A stretch of DNA of 6,033 nucleotides from an uncultured Clostridia bacterium (GTDB lineage Bacteria; Bacillota_A; Clostridia; Christensenellales; UBA1242), in NCBI GenBank assembly GCA_947629895.1, contig CANRFP010000066.1, positions 1 to 6,033 on the forward strand. Reading direction: 5' to 3'. The notes under the pieces are model-generated. The model worked only from the letters and a program-made list of their open reading frames with translations. It was not told the DNA's origin and searched no databases. Positions 1 through 5,475 of this stretch are shown one piece after another. Both the position numbers and the translations under genes were made by a program. The first letter of the stretch is position 1; each line of letters starts with the position of its first letter.

Positions 1-7
1 GCTAAAA

Positions 8-451
8 ATGGAAGATAGATACACAAATTTCACAAGATTGTTGTTAAACATTTCGCGTTGCATTCAAAAAATAAAAAACACAGAAATGGAAAAATTGGGT
101 TTTCGCGGAAATCAAGTTCAAGTTTTGTTTGCCTTGTCGCAAAGCGAGGGCGGGTTAAACTTTTCGCAACTTTGCAAAATCTGTGACGAAGATAAGGCGG
201 CAATTTCGCGCACGGTGAAAGATTTAACCGCAAAAGGATTGCTTGAACAGGAGGGCGGGGAGCAAAAATACAAAAACAAAATAACGCTCACGCAGCAAGG
301 AAAAGAGCTTGGCAAAACCATTTGCGAAAAAATTGGCACAATGATAGAACTTGGCAGCGCGGGAATATCTGCGAAGGAAAGAGCAGATTTGTATGAAATT
401 TTGGAAAAAATATCAAAAAATTTAACAAAAATTTGTCAAAAAGGGGAATAA
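8..451 (+). CDS. MarR-family transcriptional regulator
   Basis: A 147-residue protein of usual MarR length, expected to be a cytoplasmic dimeric winged-helix DNA-binding regulator. Helical dimerisation segments lie at about 1-30 and 105-145. The helix-turn-helix is at about 50-79, with a recognition helix containing DKAAISRTV (62-70) followed by the KGLL turn. The wing, about 80-95, ends in the common ITLTQQGKE pattern. A CxxC pair (C56, C59) sits just before the recognition helix. The ATG at 8 gives a normal MarR N terminus, but its ribosome binding site would lie at or beyond the window edge and the frame is open to the edge, so a longer N terminus cannot be excluded. Its stop lies one base before the next ATG, so it is co-translated with the DegV gene and probably regulates that operon. 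The ligand is unknown. Family assignment is firm; the lipid-sensing role is inferred from the neighbour. Confidence 0.9.
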   Translation: MEDRYTNFTRLLLNISRCIQKIKNTEMEKLGFRGNQVQVLFALSQSEGGLNFSQLCKICDEDKAAISRTVKDLTAKGLLEQEGGEQKYKNKITLTQQGKELGKTICEKIGTMIELGSAGISAKERADLYEILEKISKNLTKICQKGE

Positions 452-452
452 C

Positions 453-1298
453 ATGGTTGAAATTTTGGTTGACAGCGCCTCAGACATTGATGAGGTGGAG
501 GCAAAAAGTTTGGGAATAAATCTTTTGCCAATGGAGGTGCGTTTTGGCGAAGAAACTTTTTATGACGGAGTGAACTTATCTCACAAACAGTTTTTTGAGA
601 AACTGATTGAAAGCAGCGAACTTCCAAAAACAAGCCAGATAAATGAATTTAGGTTTGAAGAAGAGTTTAAAAACCTAACAAAAAATGACAATGAAGTTGT
701 TGCAATCACCTTATCCTCAAAACTTTCTGGCACTTATAATTGCGCAAAGGAAGCGGCAAAAAAGTTTGGCGGCAGAGTGCAAGTTGTTGACAGCCTAAAC
801 GCTTGCATAGGCGAAAGAATACTCTGCTCTTATGCGTTGCGGCTTAAAGAGCAAAACCTATCTGCACAAGAAATTGCAAAAGAACTTGACGAAAAGAAAC
901 ACAAAATTCAACTTTTGGCGCTTTTGGACACATTAAAATATTTAAAAAAGGGCGGAAGGATTTCTTCTGTTGTGGCGCTGACGGGTGAAGTTTTTTCAAT
1001 TAAGCCGGTTGTTTCTGTGGTTGGAGGAGAGGTTAAACTTGTTGGCAAAGCCATAGGCAGCAAGAAGGGAAACAATCTTTTGTGCCAACTTGTTGAAAAG
1101 TGTGGTGGAATAAATTTTGATATGCCTTATGTGCTTGGCTATTCTGGGCTTTCAGATGCTTTTCTGCAAAAATATCTTGCCGACAGCGCCGCTCTTTGGC
1201 ACGGGCACACTGAGAATGTTCCTGCTTATATGATTGGAAGCACCATTGGCACTCACGTTGGGCCAAATGCCATCGCGGTTGCCTTTTTTGCCAAATAA
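453..1298 (+). CDS. DegV-family protein (putative fatty-acid-binding, FakB-like)
   Basis: A 281-residue protein of full DegV length. Conserved motifs appear in order: DSASDI (7-12), PKTSQIN (58-64), TLSSKLSGTY (86-95), VVDSLNA (111-117), LKYLKKGGRIS (161-171) and GTHVGPN (266-272). DegV proteins such as staphylococcal FakB bind a fatty acid in a pocket between two domains and present its carboxylate to the kinase FakA. The Thr in TSQ, the Ser of LSG and the His of GTHVGP are the expected head-group ligands, and all are present (T60, S92, H268). The basic loop that follows the GGRIS region in many FakBs is reduced here to AIGSKKG (200-206), lacking its arginines. The start is supported by AAGGGG at 441-446 with six bases of spacing, inside the end of the MarR gene. 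No FakA-like gene is in view, so the partner is unknown. A hairpin terminator follows the stop. Confidence 0.9.
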   Translation: MVEILVDSASDIDEVEAKSLGINLLPMEVRFGEETFYDGVNLSHKQFFEKLIESSELPKTSQINEFRFEEEFKNLTKNDNEVVAITLSSKLSGTYNCAKEAAKKFGGRVQVVDSLNACIGERILCSYALRLKEQNLSAQEIAKELDEKKHKIQLLALLDTLKYLKKGGRISSVVALTGEVFSIKPVVSVVGGEVKLVGKAIGSKKGNNLLCQLVEKCGGINFDMPYVLGYSGLSDAFLQKYLADSAALWHGHTENVPAYMIGSTIGTHVGPNAIAVAFFAK

Positions 1299-1366
1299 AT
1301 AAAAAAACAACAACTTTTAAAAGTGCTTGAAAAACAGCGAATTTAAAGAGTTGTTATTTTTTATTT
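1297..1366. terminator. bidirectional hairpin terminator between convergent genes
   Basis: A long imperfect inverted repeat. 1297-1306 pairs with 1357-1366 (A-rich against T-rich). After a small internal loop, 1309-1318 (AACAACTTTT) pairs with 1346-1355, with one U-G wobble. 1319-1321 can then add pairs with 1342-1344. The A-rich left arm gives a U tract for minus-strand transcripts and the T-rich right arm gives one for plus-strand transcripts, so it can end both the MarR-DegV operon and the XRE gene. Its left arm starts in the DegV stop codon, and its right arm contains the XRE stop codon and last codons. Confidence 0.75.
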
Positions 1367-1974
1367 TTGAAAATTTTCAAGTTCACCAAAAGGGCAATGC
1401 AAACTTCAATAACTTCATACCCACCCGCCAGCACAAAGATGTATGCCATGTTTGGAACATTTAAACAAGAAAGATATAATGACAAACAAATCAGCCAGCC
1501 AAAGGCGGAAAGCGAAATTATATCCACAAATTTGTAGATAACGCGAATGTAAATTGTCACACTTAAAAACGAAAATGGAGCAAGGTATAAGTATATAAGA
1601 TTTAGGTTGAAACCTCTAATATTCAACAGTTTTAAAATGTAAACAAGTGCAATGCCAGAAGCGAAAAGTATGGCATTTGCCATAACAAGCATAACCAGCC
1701 GAAAAAGAGTTTTGCGGATGTTTTTCTTTGGCTTTTCCTCAACAGGTTTTTCTTCCACACAAGGCGTTTGCTCGCTTAACAAGTCCTCAATTTTCACGCC
1801 ATAAATTTGGGCGATTTTTTGCAAAACAAAGGCGTTGGGCATAGTTTCTCCTTTTTCCCACTTGCTTATATTTTTGTTGCTGTAATTAAGTTTTTTGGCA
1901 AGTTCAAGTTGGCTTAGCCCAGCATTTTTGCGAAACTTAATTAAATTTTTTGCAAGGACTTCTTTTTCTTCCAT
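1354..1974 (-). CDS. XRE-family HTH regulator with C-terminal four-helix membrane domain
   Basis: A 206-residue two-part protein. Residues 7-66 form a Cro/CI-type helix-turn-helix: LAKNLIKFRKNAGLSQLELA, recognition region NKNISKWEKGETMP (33-46), and the usual ending GVKIEDLL (59-66). A charged linker at 67-88 contains a tandem VEEKP-VEEKP (73-82). Four hydrophobic segments follow at about 90-114, 124-147, 151-171 and 176-199, and the protein ends with a lysine-rich tail. The layout implies a membrane-tethered DNA-binding protein with the HTH in the cytoplasm. The membrane domain is not one I recognise, and its signal is unknown. The start is firm: an in-frame TAA lies 12 bases upstream, no earlier ATG/GTG/TTG is possible, and there is no Shine-Dalgarno site. 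The gene is convergent with the MarR-DegV operon and divergent from the second DegV gene, which is a possible target. Confidence 0.88.
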   Translation of the reverse strand: MEEKEVLAKNLIKFRKNAGLSQLELAKKLNYSNKNISKWEKGETMPNAFVLQKIAQIYGVKIEDLLSEQTPCVEEKPVEEKPKKNIRKTLFRLVMLVMANAILFASGIALVYILKLLNIRGFNLNLIYLYLAPFSFLSVTIYIRVIYKFVDIISLSAFGWLICLSLYLSCLNVPNMAYIFVLAGGYEVIEVCIALLVNLKIFKNKK

Positions 1975-2066
1975 AACAATATTTTAGCACTTTGAAAACA
2001 AAAATAGCAATCATTTTTGCAAGAAAAAAGTCAAATTCCACTTTTAAGCGAACTGGTTTTTGCAAG
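1947..2066. repeat. three copies of the 10-mer TTTTTGCAAG around the XRE/DegV divergent region
   Basis: Exact copies lie at 1947-1956 (inside the XRE 5' coding region, where it encodes part of LAKN), 2014-2023 and 2057-2066. The two intergenic copies are 43 bases apart and in the same orientation. They could be regulator sites, for example for XRE autoregulation. The motif is A/T-rich and close variants occur elsewhere in coding sequence, so chance is a real alternative. Confidence 0.25.
1981..2010 (-). promoter_or_regulatory. extended -10 promoter of the XRE gene, predicted leaderless start
   Basis: Read on the minus strand: TTGCTA (plus 2005-2010) as -35, an 18-base spacer, then TGC directly before TAAAAT (plus 1981-1986), an extended -10. 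Transcription would begin about seven bases downstream, at or next to the A of the ATG (1974). No purine-rich ribosome binding site is present between promoter and ATG. Both points agree with a leaderless mRNA. Found by eye, not mapped. Confidence 0.55.
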
Positions 2067-2069
2067 TGT

Positions 2070-2089
2070 GGAACAAAATTTTTTGTTTC
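2070..2089. repeat. AT-rich inverted repeat just upstream of the DegV-2 promoter
   Basis: GGAACAAAA and TTTTGTTTC are complementary at eight of nine positions around a two-base centre. The repeat ends two bases before the candidate -35 element of the downstream gene, a usual place for an operator or activator site. Low sequence complexity limits confidence. Confidence 0.3.
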
Positions 2090-2091
2090 GC

Positions 2092-2120
2092 TTGTTTGTT
2101 TTTGCTAATTTGCATAAAAT
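2092..2120 (+). promoter_or_regulatory. candidate promoter of the second DegV gene
   Basis: TTGTTT (2092-2097), a 17-base spacer and TAAAAT (2115-2120) form a weak sigma-A type promoter, with a good -10 and a poor -35. The predicted start is near 2127. That start would trim the left arm of the hairpin at 2121-2151, so either this promoter or full use of the hairpin is wrong, or another start is used. Confidence 0.4.
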
Positions 2121-2151
2121 TTCTTTTAGAAACGAAAAGTTTCAAAAGGAG
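2121..2151 (+). promoter_or_regulatory. hairpin that can cover the DegV-2 Shine-Dalgarno site
   Basis: 2129-2133 (GAAAC) pairs perfectly with 2139-2143 (GTTTC) across the loop GAAAA. After one A-A mismatch, 2121-2127 (TTCTTTT) pairs with 2145-2151 (AAAGGAG), with two U-G wobbles. The second arm is the whole Shine-Dalgarno site of the gene starting at 2157, which has a five-base spacer. If transcribed in full, this would mask the ribosome binding site. Alternatively, the inner GAAAC/GTTTC palindrome could act as a DNA operator at the transcription start. Confidence 0.4.
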
Positions 2152-2156
2152 AAATT

Positions 2157-3017
2157 ATGAACAAAGTTAAAGTTATAACAGACAGCTGTTGCAGCCTTAC
2201 GCCACAACAGTTGGAAAAACTTGGAGTGGACTATGTTTCGATGGACATAACCGTGAATGGTGTGACACACAACAGTTTTGATTATCCAATAAAAGATTAT
2301 GAAGAGTTTTATGAAGTGCTTGAAAAAGCGGAAAGTTGCTCCACAAGCTGCATAAACACTTTCACTTTTGAAGAAATTTTTGAAAAATATGTTAAAGAGG
2401 GCTTTGATGTTTTTTATGTTGGCTTGTCGGGCGGAATGAGCTGCACAAACAACAACGCAATAAAAGCGGCGGAAGAAGTGAATGAAAGACATGGCAAACA
2501 CGTTTGGGTTGCTGACAGTTTAACGGGAAGTTACACCATTGCTTTTGATGTTGAAAAGGCAAAGCAAATGGCGGATGAAGGCAAATCGGCGCAAGAAATT
2601 TTTGATGCCATACACAACAATGGACTTAAAACTTTTGCAATTTTCGCTCCCGGCGACCTCAAATTTTTAAGAAAGTCGGGCAGAATAAGCAAATTTGTTG
2701 CAAGCATCGGCTCCATGCTTAAAATTGTGCCGGTGATAACTGCAAATGACAAAGGGGAATTGAAATTGTTTTCAAAATCGATTGGCAGAAAGAAGGCGCT
2801 TGCAACCATCCAAAATTTTTGCTTGCAGCATGCCGACCTTGAAAGCGAAGGCAAAATGATTGTTGGACACACCGGCCAAAAGGCGGAGGCGGAGCAGCTT
2901 GCTGAATTTCTAAGACAGCACACCAAAAACAAGCAAATAAGTGTGGAATATATTGATTACACAATGGGTTGCAACTGTGGGCCAAAAACTTTGTCGGTGT
3001 TCGGATTTTTGAAATAA
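2157..3017 (+). CDS. DegV-family protein, cysteine-rich divergent paralogue
   Basis: A 286-residue protein with the full DegV layout but altered ligand-site motifs: DSCCSL (9-14), CSTSCIN (61-67, usually PxTSQxx), LSGGMSCTNNNA (90-101, usually SSxLSGTYxxA), ADSLTGS (119-125), LKFLRKSGRIS (168-178, usually GGRIS), and MGCNCGPKT (270-278, usually GTHxGPG). Thr63 and Ser95 are kept, but the histidine expected at 273 is Asn, flanked by C272 and C274. Seven cysteines (11, 12, 61, 65, 96, 272, 274) fall in motifs that line the fatty-acid head-group site in DegV structures. The loop SIGRKKA (208-214) keeps one arginine that the upstream paralogue lacks. The ATG is preceded by AAAGGAG at 2145-2151. 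The gene is monocistronic, between its own promoter candidate and a terminator. The fold assignment is strong; the ligand may not be a plain fatty acid. Confidence 0.88.
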   Translation: MNKVKVITDSCCSLTPQQLEKLGVDYVSMDITVNGVTHNSFDYPIKDYEEFYEVLEKAESCSTSCINTFTFEEIFEKYVKEGFDVFYVGLSGGMSCTNNNAIKAAEEVNERHGKHVWVADSLTGSYTIAFDVEKAKQMADEGKSAQEIFDAIHNNGLKTFAIFAPGDLKFLRKSGRISKFVASIGSMLKIVPVITANDKGELKLFSKSIGRKKALATIQNFCLQHADLESEGKMIVGHTGQKAEAEQLAEFLRQHTKNKQISVEYIDYTMGCNCGPKTLSVFGFLK

Positions 3018-3042
3018 AGATTAAAAGCACACAAAACTTTGT

Positions 3043-3072
3043 GGAAGAGGAATGTTTTCTCTTCCTTTTTTT
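3043..3072 (+). terminator. intrinsic terminator after the second DegV gene
   Basis: GGAAGAGGAA (3043-3052) pairs with TTTCTCTTCC (3056-3065) across a three-base loop. That is ten pairs with one G-U wobble, followed directly by seven T (3066-3072). It lies 25 bases after the stop and separates this gene from the exporter operon. Confidence 0.88.
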
Positions 3073-3082
3073 ATCTTATGTA

Positions 3083-3111
3083 TTGACAAAAAGCATATAA
3101 TTTGATATATT
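3083..3111 (+). promoter_or_regulatory. strong promoter of the ABC exporter operon
   Basis: A perfect -35 TTGACA (3083-3088), a 17-base spacer, and TATATT (3106-3111) preceded by TGA, giving an extended -10. The predicted start is near 3118. A perfect TATAAT also occurs at 3096-3101 but is only seven bases from the -35, so it is not its partner. So strong a promoter suggests the operon needs a repressor or is highly expressed. Confidence 0.8.
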
Positions 3112-3130
3112 TATATTAGCAATAATATAA
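3111..3130. repeat. perfect palindrome TTATATTA-GCAA-TAATATAA, operator candidate
   Basis: Eight-base arms (3111-3118 and 3123-3130) are fully complementary around GCAA. The left arm shares its first base with the -10 element, the predicted transcription start lies inside, and the right arm ends in the AA of the AAGGGG ribosome binding site (3129-3134) of the ATPase gene. As DNA this is a well-placed repressor operator. As RNA it could be a hairpin with a GNRA-type loop. The binding protein is unknown. Confidence 0.5.
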
Positions 3131-3140
3131 GGGGAAAATT

Positions 3141-3857
3141 ATGCTTCAAATCAAAAATCTCAACAAAAAGTATAAAAACAACGACAAATATTCTGTAAAG
3201 AACTTGAATTTAACTGTTGCCAGCGGTGAGATTTTTGGTTTTTTGGGCAAGAATGGTGCGGGAAAAAGCACAACAATCAAATGTTTAACAGGCATAATCC
3301 CTTTTGAAACAGGCGAAATTTTGATTGACGGAAAAGATATTAAAAAAGAGCCTATTGCTGCAAAAATGAGCATTGGCTATGTGCCAGACGACCACGCAGT
3401 TTATGACAATTTGACGGGAAGGGAATATGTTTCCTTTATGGCGAATGTTTATGGCGTTGACAAAGAAACGGCAAAAAAGAGATTGGAAAAGTTTGAGCGC
3501 GGCTTCACCATGAGCAAATTTATGGACAAACAAATCCGCTCCTATTCGCACGGAATGAAACAAAAAATTTGCATAATGGGGGCGCTTATTCACAATCCAC
3601 ACCTTTGGGTGCTTGACGAGCCTTTCACGGGGCTTGACCCACAAGGCATAGACGAAATTAAGGAATATATGTTCATGCACAAAAAGCAAGGAAACACTGT
3701 GTTTTTCTCCACGCACAACATTGATATGGCGGCAAAACTTTGCGACAGAATTGGAATTATGAACAACGGCAAGTTGCTTGATGTGGTTGATGTTAAAAAA
3801 TTCATGTCTTCTGGGCAGTCACTTGAAGAGCATTTTATGAAACTGACAAAAAATTAA
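3141..3857 (+). CDS. ABC transporter ATP-binding protein (ABC-2 exporter type)
   Basis: A 238-residue nucleotide-binding subunit that should hydrolyse ATP at the inner face of the membrane to drive the permease encoded next. Walker A is GKNGAGKST (36-44). The Q-loop region reads GYVPDDHAVYDNLTG (79-93), with Asp where many ATPases have Gln. The signature is YSHGMKQK (135-142) in place of LSGGQ. Walker B and the D-loop are LWVLDEPFTGLDP (155-167) with catalytic E160, and the switch histidine is H192 in STHN. The PDD/SHGM pattern fits EcsA- or BcrA-like drug, peptide or lipid exporters rather than importers. AAGGGG lies six bases before the ATG. It is the first gene of the operon, behind a near-consensus promoter and a palindrome; its stop overlaps the ribosome binding site of the permease. 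The substrate cannot be read from the sequence. Confidence 0.95.
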   Translation: MLQIKNLNKKYKNNDKYSVKNLNLTVASGEIFGFLGKNGAGKSTTIKCLTGIIPFETGEILIDGKDIKKEPIAAKMSIGYVPDDHAVYDNLTGREYVSFMANVYGVDKETAKKRLEKFERGFTMSKFMDKQIRSYSHGMKQKICIMGALIHNPHLWVLDEPFTGLDPQGIDEIKEYMFMHKKQGNTVFFSTHNIDMAAKLCDRIGIMNNGKLLDVVDVKKFMSSGQSLEEHFMKLTKN

Positions 3858-3863
3858 AAGGAG
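3857..3863 (+). promoter_or_regulatory. ribosome binding site fixing the TTG start of the permease
   Basis: AAAGGAG begins on the last base of the ATPase stop codon and lies six bases before TTG at 3870. No ATG or GTG is suitably placed, and the next in-frame ATG (3906, residue 13) has no comparable site and would remove the N-terminal amphipathic segment. TTG is therefore preferred. Confidence 0.8.
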
Positions 3864-3869
3864 AAAAGT

Positions 3870-5474
3870 TTGAATAAGTTTAACGCGCTTGTAAAATTTG
3901 AATTTATGTCAAACATTTCGCGTTTTGCTGGCGACAAACTTTTTTCACGCATAAAAAGAGCGGCATTCTCTTTGTTTGGAGTGGCTTGCCTTGCTGCACT
4001 TTTTGTTTATGCAATCAATTCTGTTATGAATGTGTTTGTAAGCACGGGCATGCAGCAAGAATTTGTTATCATCTTTGCATTTTTCATGATGGTTTTGCAT
4101 TTTGTGGTTGGGCTTGTTATGGCAACAAAAACGCTTTTTCTCAAAGCGGACTTGTCAATTTTGAATTTGCCTGTGGGAGGCATGGAAATTCTTGCGGCAA
4201 AACTGTTTTGTTTATATTTGAAACAACTTTTCTTGTCACTTGTTTTGTCTTTGCCCGTTTTTGTGCTTTTTGGAATTAAAACCATGCAAGGCGCTGTTTT
4301 TTATGCACTGCTTGTTCCAAATGTTGCGTTTTTGCCAATAATTCCATTTTTGCTCTCTGTTTTGTGCTCTGTGCCGGTGATGTGGCTGCTTAAACTTTTC
4401 AAAAACAAGTTCTTCCTTTTGATTATTTCCTACTTTTTGATGCTTGTTGCCGGATTTTTACTTTACATATATGCTTTGAAGTTTGTTTTAAATATTTTGG
4501 AAAGCGGAAATATTTCCAATGTGTTTGATGCTTCAACCATAGCCAACATAAAACAAATTGCCTCATACATATATCCAGCTTTGCTGTTTAAAAACAGTTT
4601 GCTGTTCTACAATTTTTGGAGAAGCGCAGTCATCAACCTTGCAATGTTTGCTGTGCTTACTTTTGCCATTTTCATTTTTGCAGATAAGTGGTATTTCAAA
4701 CTTTTAATTTCCAGCAAAAATCAACCAATATTTTCTAAAAAAACTGAGGTGAAAATTCAAAAGCCAATTTATGCACTTATGGGCAAAGAGTTTAAAAACA
4801 TTTTCCGTTCAACAAACTATGCGTTTCAATATTTAACAATCGTTTTCACAACTCCGCTTATGGTGTATTTTTCCAGCCAAATTGCCTCAGGTGTTGGCAC
4901 GCCAATTTTAGGTGAGGGCATAATGCCGGGCATTGTTGTTTTGGTTTTGGTTATGTTTTTAAGCATGGGAAGCTCTTTTTCGGCAACCTCAATCACACGC
5001 GAGGGCGGCAACTTTTTCCTAACAAAAATAATTCCAATCAGTTTCACGCAGCAAGTTTTTGTTAAGTTTTTAATTTATCTCATAATTTCCATTCCTGCAA
5101 TTTTCATTTCTTGTTATGTTTTGGCTTTTGCACAAATAATAAATTACACGGCGGCGCTGCTTATTGCTATTGCGCTTTCATTTGTGATAGTTGGAAACAT
5201 TTGCAACTCAATTTCAATGGACATAAAAAGGCCACAATTTCAATATCTTGAAAATGGGGAGGTGGCAAGCAACAACAAAAACATTTCAACTTCAATTGGC
5301 CTTGGTTTTGCAATTTCCGTTTTCATGGGAATTGGCGGCATACTTTTGTCTTATTTCATTGGCATTTCTTCAATGTATGCGGTGCTGTTTGCTTTTGGCG
5401 TGCCTTTTGCTTCAATTGAATTATTTAGGTTGTTTTTCCACTTGGAGAGGCGTTACAACGCCATAGAGGTGTAG
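3870..5474 (+). CDS. ABC-2 type exporter permease, ~12 membrane helices
   Basis: A 534-residue integral membrane protein, the likely partner of the upstream ATPase (12-base gap). Hydrophobic segments are seen at about 32-53, 64-86, 115-136, 143-170, 180-208, 250-272, 318-336, 351-371, 396-420, 425-446, 474-497 and 499-523. Two halves are recognisable. Each opens with an amphipathic stretch (NALVKFEFMSNISR at 5-18; YALMGKEFKNIFRS at 301-314), and each has a charged cytoplasmic motif before a helix (ILNLPVGGMEILAAK at 97-111; LTKIIPISFTQQVFVK at 384-399). This points to an internal duplication. The size and plan resemble the putative large ABC-2 permeases that Pfam groups as ABC_tran_2, but I could not check this. 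It starts with TTG. Its end carries the ribosome binding site of the Ig-like gene. The substrate is unknown. Confidence 0.88.
   Translation: MNKFNALVKFEFMSNISRFAGDKLFSRIKRAAFSLFGVACLAALFVYAINSVMNVFVSTGMQQEFVIIFAFFMMVLHFVVGLVMATKTLFLKADLSILNLPVGGMEILAAKLFCLYLKQLFLSLVLSLPVFVLFGIKTMQGAVFYALLVPNVAFLPIIPFLLSVLCSVPVMWLLKLFKNKFFLLIISYFLMLVAGFLLYIYALKFVLNILESGNISNVFDASTIANIKQIASYIYPALLFKNSLLFYNFWRSAVINLAMFAVLTFAIFIFADKWYFKLLISSKNQPIFSKKTEVKIQKPIYALMGKEFKNIFRSTNYAFQYLTIVFTTPLMVYFSSQIASGVGTPILGEGIMPGIVVLVLVMFLSMGSSFSATSITREGGNFFLTKIIPISFTQQVFVKFLIYLIISIPAIFISCYVLAFAQIINYTAALLIAIALSFVIVGNICNSISMDIKRPQFQYLENGEVASNNKNISTSIGLGFAISVFMGIGGILLSYFIGISSMYAVLFAFGVPFASIELFRLFFHLERRYNAIEV
5465..5471 (+). promoter_or_regulatory. 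ribosome binding site of the Ig-like protein gene
   Basis: AGAGGTG sits inside the last codons of the permease, four bases before ATG 5476. That ATG is separated from the permease TAG by one base. The placement supports translational coupling and identifies the start of the truncated last gene. Confidence 0.65.
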
Positions 5475-5475
5475 C

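Noticed and set aside
8..451. An OhrR-like peroxide sensor, because of C18 in the first helix.
   Set aside because: Counting back from the conserved region after helix 1, C18 is about nine positions away from the OhrR reactive cysteine, so the comparison does not hold.
2026..2045. A small inverted repeat AAAAGT...ACTTTT in the divergent intergenic region.
   Set aside because: It has six-base arms of A/T-rich sequence with an eight-base loop and no clear relation to a promoter element; expected by chance.
2142..3030. Long minus-strand open frames opposite the second DegV gene, up to 133 residues.
   Set aside because: Their translations show no domain or normal composition, they lack ribosome binding sites, and they lie antisense to a clearly conserved gene.
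3096..3101. A perfect TATAAT as the -10 of the exporter promoter.
   Set aside because: It is only seven bases after TTGACA; the TGA-TATATT at 3103-3111 has the correct 17-base spacing.
44..3924. A 14-base match (AAACATTTCGCGTT) shared by the MarR gene (about 45-58) and the permease gene (about 3911-3924).
   Set aside because: In both places it encodes Asn-Ile-Ser-Arg with the same codons inside unrelated proteins; coincidence of codon choice is the simplest explanation.
3986..4279. A 97-residue plus-strand frame inside the permease gene.
   Set aside because: It is a Cys/Phe-rich shadow of the membrane-helix coding sequence in another frame, with no ribosome binding site.
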